DNA of 14,300 bases from Gammaproteobacteria bacterium (GTDB lineage: Bacteria > Pseudomonadota > Gammaproteobacteria > SZUA-152), in NCBI GenBank assembly GCA_030613605.1, contig JAUWLO010000031.1, positions 1-14,300 on the forward strand. Reading direction: 5' to 3'. The notes below the pieces were generated by a model. The model searched no databases. It was not told the DNA's origin and saw only the letters and a program-made list of their open reading frames with translations. The position numbers and the translations under genes were made by a program. Shown here piece after piece: positions 8,119 through 13,862 of this stretch; the first letter of the stretch is position 1, and every line of letters begins with the position of its first letter.

Positions 8119-9630
8119 CTATGGTTTTGGTATCTGTTGCTCCAGTGTATCCGGCTTTGGTATCAGGGGTGTGTCATCTTTGGCCGGTGCCACGGGGGCT
8201 GCTTTGTGAGGGGCCTGATTTGCCGCTTCGCGAATCTTGATAATCACGCCACCGGGTAATCGTGTCAGGGTTTGTGTAGCACCGGTAATGTCACGAAAAT
8301 TTCTCGTTAGCTCGGTATTGTCCGGATTGTTATGATCAAAAATTACATGGGTAATGCCCTTGATCATTTTGAGTTGCGCCACTCCATCGGCCGCGGCTGG
8401 AGGCAGTGGCAGAACATCTGAGCGTACTGCCAGCATGGTGCGCGCTGGCCATTGGCTGGCTGCGAGGAAATTCTTTTCTTTGTCTGCTGCTTCTGGAATG
8501 AGTGCCTGGATGAGTTCATCTTCGGGTGAAAGCAGGCCGCTGGCAATTTGGTCACCATGGGTGCGATCTGTTTGCATAAAAATAATGGCTGTTATGAACA
8601 ATATGGCCATGACCAGTCCACGTTGGCCAACAAAACCTGCATGTTTTCCTATCATCATATTCAACTTGATGAGCAGGGGAGTGCCACAGTACAACAACAC
8701 TGCAAGGGCGATCATCGCCCAGTTGTAATCTGCCACTGCAAGGCCTAACAGCAGTGCCAGTAGTAATGTGGTGCCAAACAGATCACTGAGCAGTTGTTTA
8801 CCCTGTTTGATTAATACCACCAGTAGCAATATACCCGGTAAAAGTCCGGCCAGGGTATTGATATCATCCGGGTTACCGGTGCTATTGCCGAACATGGCGT
8901 AGCTTAGAGACGTTAACGGATTTTCCATCCAGGCCAGTGCAACCCAGCCGGTTTGCATGGCAAGGACAATTCCCGTTGCGATGCCGATTCCAATCCACAC
9001 CTGCTTTTTCTGTTTGTCAGATTTTGGATCAGTGTGCCAGCGCCAGGCCAGCGCCAGCGGGTAAGCCAGCCCCATAGGATGCAAGGTGATGGTAATAGCG
9101 ACCAACAGGGTTTGTATAAAATACAGGCTACTGATGCTGTGTTCCGACGCGCGATATTTTCTATCCAGCACCCAGCCCCATCCAAATAACATCAGCAAAA
9201 AAGGGCCGGTGGACATACTGCCAGCAAGACCAATCGTAACGGGTGCTATTAGTAGGAGGCCAGTGGCAATTAAGGCGGTTTCATCCTTGTGTTGATCTGC
9301 CTGGGATCGTGACCAGTTGTACAACAGCATTGCGGCAATAAAGGTCACCATTAATGCGAAAACCTTGGCGGCGAACATACTGCCACTCCAGTATAAACCC
9401 AGCGGCATCATCAGCAGGGCGCGGAAGTCTGGTCCACCAAGGGCGATAACGGTACTGACGACCTGATCAGACACGGACCAGTTGAGCAGCAGGGCAATGG
9501 CGGCACCTTCATCGAGACCAAAGGCATCGAGACGCACCAGCCCAGACCACAACACGGCTCCGCCCCAGGCACACATCAACGCAATAACCCATATGCGGGT
9601 TGGAATTTTATTCATTAACTGCTCAAACAT
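8119..9630 (-). CDS. Polytopic inner-membrane protein, possible GT-C glycosyltransferase-like
   Basis: I do not recognise this gene with confidence. The 503-residue product has a short N-terminus, then about ten hydrophobic segments between residues 12 and 352, and a soluble C-terminal region (about 353-503) with a predicted alpha/beta part and a Pro/Lys/Ala-rich tail. After the first helix, RLDAFGLDEGAA places an Asp-Glu pair (Asp40, Glu41) in the first periplasmic loop, the position of the acidic motif in GT-C transferases such as ArnT and PMT; together with the helix count this is the only basis for the suggestion. The reading frame extends to a TTG at 9678, but the ATG at 9630 is more likely; an ATG at 9615 is also possible. 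It lies downstream of the channel/vWA pair on the same strand, after a 108-bp gap holding inverted repeats. Confidence 0.6.
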   Translation of the reverse strand: MFEQLMNKIPTRIWVIALMCAWGGAVLWSGLVRLDAFGLDEGAAIALLLNWSVSDQVVSTVIALGGPDFRALLMMPLGLYWSGSMFAAKVFALMVTFIAAMLLYNWSRSQADQHKDETALIATGLLLIAPVTIGLAGSMSTGPFLLMLFGWGWVLDRKYRASEHSISSLYFIQTLLVAITITLHPMGLAYPLALAWRWHTDPKSDKQKKQVWIGIGIATGIVLAMQTGWVALAWMENPLTSLSYAMFGNSTGNPDDINTLAGLLPGILLLVVLIKQGKQLLSDLFGTTLLLALLLGLAVADYNWAMIALAVLLYCGTPLLIKLNMMIGKHAGFVGQRGLVMAILFITAIIFMQTDRTHGDQIASGLLSPEDELIQALIPEAADKEKNFLAASQWPARTMLAVRSDVLPLPPAAADGVAQLKMIKGITHVIFDHNNPDNTELTRNFRDITGATQTLTRLPGGVIIKIREAANQAPHKAAPVAPAKDDTPLIPKPDTLEQQIPKP

Positions 9631-9671
9631 TGGAAGGCACTCAGTATCTTCTGGATATTTAGTAAGGAATG

Positions 9672-9685
9672 CAGCCAATTGGCTG
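9672..9685. repeat. 14-bp perfect palindrome upstream of the membrane-protein gene
   Basis: CAGCCAATTGGCTG is its own reverse complement. It lies 42 bp upstream of the ATG at 9630, in the gap between two minus-strand genes, where an operator could be. No regulator is known for it. Confidence 0.45.
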
Positions 9686-9703
9686 GAAGGCGGATTCTAC
9701 AGT

Positions 9704-9737
9704 ATCTGGCCGATACGGGAAAATGCTCCGGCCAGAT
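9704..9737. repeat. Inverted repeat just after the vWA-protein stop
   Basis: ATCTGGCCG (9704-9712) and CGGCCAGAT (9729-9737) form a perfect nine-base stem around a 16-base loop, starting directly after the stop codon of the minus-strand vWA gene. On the minus strand no T run follows, so it is not a classical terminator; it may be a transcript-end stabilising or attenuating hairpin. Confidence 0.45.
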
Positions 9738-9738
9738 T

Positions 9739-10521
9739 TTACTTCAATTCCAGGTGTAAAAGTTTGCCGCCGGTTTCGTCCGCCAGTTTCTGGTAGTGCC
9801 AGTTAGTTCTCGGGTTATTGCGGCCAATGGGCAGCGTAAAGACCGGACTGGGAATATTGAAATACACGATTTTGTCCGTAGGGGGTTCGTCGCCGATCAG
9901 CAGGTAAGCACCAGGCGCGGGGGCATATTGCGCTGCGTGGCGGAAACCGGCGCCGATGGTTTCGTTGGTACCAATGAAAGGTGCGCCTTCCATTAATCGA
10001 TCGAACATGCCGCCCATAGTGCCGCGGTACGTTTCAGAATTACCATCGGAAAACCAGGTGAGTGCATCCAGGCGTTTGCCGGAGCGAATCACGATGACGC
10101 GCAGCACGGGGATCAAAAAGTTACTGACACCGTGCATGGAACCTGTGGCATCGACCAGCAGGTGCAAACTCTCACCGGGAATATCTTGCAGGCCTTTGAT
10201 GAATAAATCGAAATCTTTGCGGTTTTTACCGGATTCCAGCCCGGCCGCTGCCAACGCCTGATTCATTTGTGATTCTGTCGACATGCCAATCATTGAATCC
10301 ATGTTCGCCATCAGACGGTTGCGTTCTGCTTCAGATTTTTCAAGTTTGGCCTCAAGTTCACCAATGGCCTTTTTCAGTTTTGGTGCCTGGTATTGGTCAG
10401 ACATGCGTGAAGATATGAGGATAGTGACCAGCAGAAAAATAAATGTCGCCAGCATTAGCAGGGCGATGTCCGAAAACATCTCGTAGATATTGGGTGGGGA
10501 AGATCGATGTTTGCGGCGCAT
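9739..10521 (-). CDS. TolR/ExbD/MotB-like single-TM protein with a periplasmic vWA domain
   Basis: From the ATG at 10521 the product has 260 residues. A short basic N-terminus (MRRKHRSS) precedes one transmembrane helix at about 16-36, EMFSDIALLMLATFIFLLV, with an Asp at residue 18 where TolR, ExbD and MotB have their proton-binding Asp. A coiled-coil linker follows (about 48-75). A von Willebrand A-like domain then fills about 115-255: LHLLVDATGSM gives a DxTxS metal-site motif (Asp124, Thr126, Ser128), with GTNETIGAGF and LLIGDEPPTD as later MIDAS-region segments. No OmpA or TolR C-terminal domain is present. The frame is open up to a TTG at 10584 that would overlap the upstream channel gene by 23 bp; neither start has a good ribosome-binding site. 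It pairs with the channel gene upstream. Confidence 0.78.
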   Translation of the reverse strand: MRRKHRSSPPNIYEMFSDIALLMLATFIFLLVTILISSRMSDQYQAPKLKKAIGELEAKLEKSEAERNRLMANMDSMIGMSTESQMNQALAAAGLESGKNRKDFDLFIKGLQDIPGESLHLLVDATGSMHGVSNFLIPVLRVIVIRSGKRLDALTWFSDGNSETYRGTMGGMFDRLMEGAPFIGTNETIGAGFRHAAQYAPAPGAYLLIGDEPPTDKIVYFNIPSPVFTLPIGRNNPRTNWHYQKLADETGGKLLHLELK

Positions 10522-10561
10522 GGCTTTTTTTGCAAATAGTTTTATAAATAGCGAGCCAGTT

Positions 10562-11539
10562 CTATTTTTGTCGTTTTGCGCCAAACAGGTAGCCCAAAAC
10601 CCCTCGCTTTGCCTGCTGAAGTTTGATTTCCAGCGCCAGTGATTTTACGTGGGCCTTACGTAATTCGACCATTTCGCGTAAATGCTCAATATTAGATTCC
10701 TGTCCAGGCTGTTTGGTCTCAAACGCAAAATCGCTCATGGCCTGGCGGGTATCGTTGAGCAGGTTTTGCAGCGATTCGATATTGCTGCGCATATCGCCAA
10801 TCTGTGTGTTGATGATGCGCATGTCTCGTTCCAGTGAGGGTTTAAAATCGGCAGAGCAATACACCAGGCAAATACGGGTCAGGGAGTTTTCCAGGCTTTC
10901 AACACCGCTTTCATCGATATGGGCAAAAATACGTAACAGCACACCGCCAAATACTGCGCCGAGCAGGGTGGTGTAAAAAGCAGTGCCCATGCCACTCATG
11001 GCGCCGCGAAGGCCGGCTAAAAGTTGATCCTGGTCATGTCCCAGCGCATCTAACGAACCGGTGAGACCGGTCAGGGTTAGCGTGAGTCCAACCACAGTCC
11101 CGATTAAGCCCAGTGTAATAAGGAGGTTGCCAATAATTTCCAGCGCATGGGCGCTGCGCTGGTATATTGAAAATTCCACGTCCACTAATGCTTCGATATT
11201 GAGCTCGCCATTGTTTTCGACAATGGTGCGCAGGGAGGAAAAATAGCTGGCGACACAGCCTTTTTTGTTGGTTTGCTGAATGCCGAGCCAACCGTCTTTT
11301 TTGGCAATAGACTCCAACAGGTCGACTTTTATGGATTCGAGGGTCAGGATTATGGTGAGAATAAAACTGGCGCCAACGCCTAGCCCGAACAGGCCTATGA
11401 TGGCCCAGGTAATGCGGCTGGGATCGCGTTTAACAAAATCCCAGACCTCGGTGTCCTGGTATAGGCCAAAATAAATAATAATGGCTGCAGCAGCCCAAAC
11501 GATCCAGAGCACCAGGGCTCGGTATCCTCTCTGTATCAT
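10562..11539 (-). CDS. MotA/TolQ/ExbB-family proton-channel protein
   Basis: This 325-residue inner-membrane protein has helices at about 8-26, 45-66, 134-158 and 184-206. The second pair carries the family signatures: GLIGTVVGLTLTLTG (144-158, compare GLFGTVWGI of TolQ) with Thr148, and GMGTAFYTTLLGAVFGG (183-199) with Thr186, the positions of the pore-lining threonines. The tail from about 235 to 310 is predicted to be coiled coil (ERDMRIINTQIGDMRSNIES), longer than in TolQ or ExbB. The ATG at 11539 is preceded by a weak GCGAGA site. The next gene encodes the single-TM vWA partner, so the two probably form a channel complex of the usual 5:2 type. It is not the Tol TolQ, which belongs with tolR at the start of the window. 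Confidence 0.88.
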   Translation of the reverse strand: MIQRGYRALVLWIVWAAAAIIIYFGLYQDTEVWDFVKRDPSRITWAIIGLFGLGVGASFILTIILTLESIKVDLLESIAKKDGWLGIQQTNKKGCVASYFSSLRTIVENNGELNIEALVDVEFSIYQRSAHALEIIGNLLITLGLIGTVVGLTLTLTGLTGSLDALGHDQDQLLAGLRGAMSGMGTAFYTTLLGAVFGGVLLRIFAHIDESGVESLENSLTRICLVYCSADFKPSLERDMRIINTQIGDMRSNIESLQNLLNDTRQAMSDFAFETKQPGQESNIEHLREMVELRKAHVKSLALEIKLQQAKRGVLGYLFGAKRQK

Positions 11540-11702
11540 GTGTGTCTCGCCAGGTAAAAAATAATTTAAAATTAAGGACTTAGCCTGGGTGGGGGTATAG
11601 TGATAACCATAATCCCCTTATTATTGTGTTGCCAGTATGTTGTCAGCTTGATGGCAGGTCAAATGACATTAACGGATATTTTCGAGCCTGACATGACGGT
11701 TT

Positions 11703-11739
11703 AACGTATTGATTTAGTCAGGTAAATCAATGCGTTTTT
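11703..11739 (+). terminator. Terminator-like hairpin with no gene in front
   Basis: The stem ATTGATTTA (11708-11716) / TAAATCAAT (11723-11731) closes a GTCAGG loop and extends outward by a G-U pair and four more pairs (AACG with CGTT) to about 14 bp. A run of five T ends at 11739. This has the shape of a plus-strand rho-independent terminator, yet no plus-strand gene lies upstream within the gap. It could end a small RNA or act as an attenuator. Confidence 0.5.
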
Positions 11740-11831
11740 GCACTAGCAACAAGACCAAACCGTGATATATACTCAGCGCCATATTCTTGTTCGGGCATGG
11801 GTGATTGTGTTATATGTGGTTCGATATATTA

Positions 11832-11860
11832 GTAACTAATTCCAATAGTTACATAGTTAC
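11832..11860. repeat. GTAACTA inverted and direct repeats
   Basis: GTAACTA (11832-11838) faces TAGTTAC (11846-11852), and ATAGTTAC is then repeated in tandem (11845-11852 and 11853-11860). Three copies of one heptamer within 29 bp, 40 bp before the small-protein start, suggest a regulator site or a leader hairpin. Confidence 0.4.
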
Positions 11861-11885
11861 CAAGTACAAGAATAAAAAAATTACA

Positions 11886-11893
11886 AAGGGGAG
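11886..11893 (+). promoter_or_regulatory. Strong ribosome-binding site of the 30-residue protein
   Basis: AAGGGGAG lies seven bases before the ATG at 11901. It decides that start over the upstream in-frame codons and is the main evidence that the short frame is translated. Confidence 0.65.
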
Positions 11894-11900
11894 CGTTATC

Positions 11901-11993
11901 ATGTCATTAGAAGTTCAGATCCTGGTTATATACATTGTTGCTACAATTGTATCGTTCACTGTTGCAAAAATGATGATGAGTAGGGGTTCCTAA
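11901..11993 (+). CDS. 30-residue single-helix membrane protein
   Basis: From the ATG at 11901 the product is 30 residues: a short polar start (MSLEVQ), one hydrophobic helix (about residues 6-23, ILVIYIVATIVSFTVA), and a Lys/Met/Arg end (KMMMSRGS). The basic C-terminus suggests an N-out, C-in orientation. The open frame continues upstream to 11805, but that part is Asn/Lys/Thr-rich and unlike a protein start, whereas a strong Shine-Dalgarno precedes 11901. It sits at the head of the plus-strand cytochrome genes. Tiny one-helix subunits of this size occur in terminal oxidases (CydX, CcoQ-type), but I see no sequence match and do not assign one. The gap to the next gene is 198 bp. Confidence 0.6.
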   Translation: MSLEVQILVIYIVATIVSFTVAKMMMSRGS

Positions 11994-12176
11994 ACATATC
12001 AATTGTGTGTATCTGTCATCTGCGGGCTTGGTTATAGGGGAAGCAGGATGGGTGTCATGCAGCGGGACGATTCGTTGGGTCAAAACTGATTGATCCCTGA
12101 TTCATCTCAAAAATAGATATAGGGGCTGGTAGGCAAAATAATAACTAGATTGCCTGTACGTATTAATAATAAGTTG

Positions 12177-12182
12177 GGAGGG
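12177..12182 (+). promoter_or_regulatory. Ribosome-binding site setting the c4-like start at 12192
   Basis: GGAGGG lies nine bases before the ATG at 12192. The frame also opens at a TTG at 12150, but that would place 14 polar residues before the signal peptide and has no such site. Confidence 0.7.
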
Positions 12183-12191
12183 TGTGTTCAC

Positions 12192-12920
12192 ATGCGATTC
12201 ATAACAAAACTTTCAGTAGTTGTTACGGCTTTATTCGTAGCGTCCGCTGCATTTGCTTCTGGCCCTAAGATGGGCAATCTCGAAAATGGTAAAAATATAT
12301 TCAAAAATGGCAAGGGCGACGTTCCAGCCTGTGTAAGCTGTCATGGAGATGACGCCATGGGCAGCGATGCCATGGGCACACCTCGCCTGGCGGGCCAGGG
12401 TTACCCCTTTTTGGTAAAACAACTGGAAGATTTTGCTACGGACAAGCGCATGGACACCACCATGTTTATTATGAATGTTAATGCAAAAGGCCTGAGCGCT
12501 GAAGATCGCCGTGATGTATCAACTTACGCTAACAGCCTGAGTAAAGATAACACCGCTCCTTCCGACATGAAGGAAGTGAAAGACCTGGGCAATGCGGTTG
12601 GTATTCGCTATCTGGGTAAGGCCATCGTGACCTTTGGTGACGTGGATCGTGGTATCCCTTCGTGTTATTCCTGTCATGGATTTAATGGCCGAGGCGCGGC
12701 TCCTGTTTACCCAATGATTGGTGGTCAGAAATATGTCTACCTGGTTAGCCAGTTAAAAAAATGGCGCGATGGCTCCCGTGCAAATGATCCAATGGCTCAA
12801 ATGCAGGCTGTTGCCAAAAACCTGACAGATGAAGATATTCAAAATGTTGCGACTTTTTTGACTTCTGCACCGCGCACGACAATGGGTAATGCTCGTGTGC
12901 CACCTCAATATCCGCACTAA
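12192..12920 (+). CDS. Diheme cytochrome c4-like periplasmic protein
   Basis: This is an exported two-domain cytochrome c of 242 residues. The signal peptide covers residues 1-22 or so (LSVVVTALFVASAAFA). The first domain has CVSCH at 47-51 and a likely Met ligand at 94 (FIMNVNAKGLSAED); the second has CYSCH at 158-162 and Met204 (AQMQAVAKNLTDED). The parallel MxxxAKxL segments and the GTPRLAGQGYPFLVKQL / YPMIGGQKYVYLVSQLKKW pair show internal duplication, typical of cytochrome c4, which feeds electrons to cbb3-type and other terminal oxidases. A strong terminator ends the gene 27 bp downstream. It is somewhat longer than Pseudomonas c4 (about 200 mature residues), so c4-like is the safest name. 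Confidence 0.9.
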   Translation: MRFITKLSVVVTALFVASAAFASGPKMGNLENGKNIFKNGKGDVPACVSCHGDDAMGSDAMGTPRLAGQGYPFLVKQLEDFATDKRMDTTMFIMNVNAKGLSAEDRRDVSTYANSLSKDNTAPSDMKEVKDLGNAVGIRYLGKAIVTFGDVDRGIPSCYSCHGFNGRGAAPVYPMIGGQKYVYLVSQLKKWRDGSRANDPMAQMQAVAKNLTDEDIQNVATFLTSAPRTTMGNARVPPQYPH

Positions 12921-12946
12921 CTGGGTAGTTATTCAGGCAAACAATG

Positions 12947-12978
12947 AAAAAAGGGCGGGTTATACCGCCCTTTTTTTT
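12947..12978 (+). terminator. Rho-independent terminator after the c4-like gene
   Basis: AAAAAAGGGCGG and CCGCCCTTTTTTTT flank a six-base loop GTTATA. The GC stem (12953-12958 with 12965-12970) is followed by eight T. The matching A run makes it potentially bidirectional. Confidence 0.92.
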
Positions 12979-13034
12979 GGCCACGACTCCATGGGCAGAT
13001 AAATGCTCGGTCTCCGTTCCTGACTCGACTCTAT

Positions 13035-13054
13035 CGATTCCATCCATGGAATCG
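13035..13054. repeat. 20-bp inverted repeat in the non-coding gap
   Basis: CGATTCCAT (13035-13043) and ATGGAATCG (13046-13054) are perfect reverse complements around two C. It lies between the terminator and the next gene. A second small hairpin, CCCACA-TCCG-TGTGGG, follows at 13074-13089. Confidence 0.55.
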
Positions 13055-13150
13055 TCCTGCATTATCTGCATTCCCCACATCCGTGTGGGTCATATGCGAG
13101 AATGGCATCCCGATTATTCGGATTATAACTCCTCTATTTTTATCTATTTC

Positions 13151-13159
13151 TGATAGAAT
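13151..13159 (+). promoter_or_regulatory. Candidate extended -10 promoter of the anchored-cytochrome gene
   Basis: TGATAGAAT fits the extended -10 pattern TGnTAnnnT. No good -35 is seen at the normal distance. It lies downstream of a strong terminator and 77 bp before the ATG at 13236, so a promoter is needed near here. A GCACAAA/TTTGTGC inverted repeat (13161-13167, 13185-13191) begins where transcription would start. Confidence 0.35.
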
Positions 13160-13235
13160 CGCACAAATTTTAAGCGCAGCTAATTTTGTGCTTCCGCACA
13201 TCAAATACAATTAAACGGTAAGACATAGCGATCTC

Positions 13236-13862
13236 ATGGCAAAAGAAAAACAATCATTAAAAAGTGGCGAAAAAATTTTATTCGGTATCGTTGGTGTGTT
13301 TATCGTTATGGCTACTATTGCCTACATTGCCATGGAAATTTATCGTTTAAACCGACCTGAGCCTTTGTTTGTAACGAAAACTCATTTTGTCTTTACCGAG
13401 GAAGGTAAGTTAGGTTCACGCCTGTTTCGTGAGGGGCGTTGTACGGCGTGTCATCGAGCATTACGCAATGGTACCAACATGGGGTTATCACTGGACGGCG
13501 TGGGCTCGGTCCGGACATTGGACTGGCTGGTGGCTTTTCTGGAAAACCCGGAAGATACCTATGGCGCCAGAACGTTTGATCATGGCCCTCGTCCAAAAGA
13601 GGCCGCTTATGTGGCTCGGATGTCTGAAAAAGATCGTCATGCCATTGCTGTTTTTATCTCTCAGCTAAAAGCGGAGCAGGGATCATCCTCGGCGCCGATG
13701 CCGCCTGAAGGTCGCTCGGAATTTATTGACAGTATGGTTGGAGCCTGGGCTCCAGAGCACTGGAAAGAAAAATATACGGATATTCGCGACAAACAACCGC
13801 CGACATCTCAGCAGTCTGGTGAACCTGAAAAAACGCAGGAGCCTGTACGTGAACAACAGTAA
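13236..13862 (+). CDS. Membrane-anchored monoheme cytochrome c subunit
   Basis: The 208-residue protein has a short cytoplasmic start (MAKEKQSLKSGEK), one transmembrane helix at about 14-36, and a periplasmic domain with one heme c site, CTACH at 69-73. That is the topology of NorC and of CcoO-type subunits. The heme domain ends with RMSEKDRHAIAVFISQLK (128-145), the usual closing helix; where the Met ligand would be expected just before it there is EAAYVA, so the sixth ligand is unclear (Met129 or His116 are candidates). A Pro/Gln/Glu-rich tail (about 150-208) is probably flexible. The 3' end overlaps the subunit I gene by 14 bp, strong evidence of a shared complex. Confidence 0.82.
   Translation: MAKEKQSLKSGEKILFGIVGVFIVMATIAYIAMEIYRLNRPEPLFVTKTHFVFTEEGKLGSRLFREGRCTACHRALRNGTNMGLSLDGVGSVRTLDWLVAFLENPEDTYGARTFDHGPRPKEAAYVARMSEKDRHAIAVFISQLKAEQGSSSAPMPPEGRSEFIDSMVGAWAPEHWKEKYTDIRDKQPPTSQQSGEPEKTQEPVREQQ
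13837..13841 (+). promoter_or_regulatory. Ribosome-binding site of the subunit I gene
   Basis: AGGAG lies seven bases before the GTG at 13849, inside the 3' end of the anchored-cytochrome gene. It supports a GTG start and translational coupling of the two genes. Confidence 0.65.

Larger units (their letters stand above)
11540..11900. other. 361-bp divergent intergenic region
   Basis: This gap separates the minus-strand channel operon from the plus-strand small-protein/cytochrome genes, so it must hold promoters for both sides. I see an AT-rich stretch at 11555-11575 next to the channel gene, a hairpin followed by a T run at 11703-11739, and a group of GTAACTA/TAGTTAC repeats at 11832-11860. 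A weak promoter-like pair TTGTTC (11787-11792) and TTATAT (11810-11815), 17 bases apart, could serve the small protein. No open reading frame with a plausible start and family resemblance is present. Confidence 0.6.

Noticed and set aside
8354..9295. Plus-strand frames inside the minus-strand membrane-protein gene
   Set aside because: They follow the codon pattern of the opposite gene and have no recognisable domain or start signal.
9739..11539. Complete Zorya anti-phage system
   Set aside because: Only a channel pair is present; the ZorB-type OmpA domain and the ZorC, ZorD or ZorE effectors are not found in the neighbourhood.
11708..11731. FNR/ANR-type box (TTGAT...ATCAA) in the divergent gap
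   Set aside because: The half-sites are present, but separated by 12 bases instead of 4; a terminator-like hairpin explains them better.
12150..12191. TTG start of the c4-like gene
   Set aside because: It would add 14 polar residues before a good signal peptide, while the ATG at 12192 has a GGAGGG site nine bases upstream.
12745..13153. Open frames crossing the terminator on both strands
   Set aside because: Both run through the strong terminator hairpin and its poly-Lys/poly-Phe tracts and have no ribosome-binding site.
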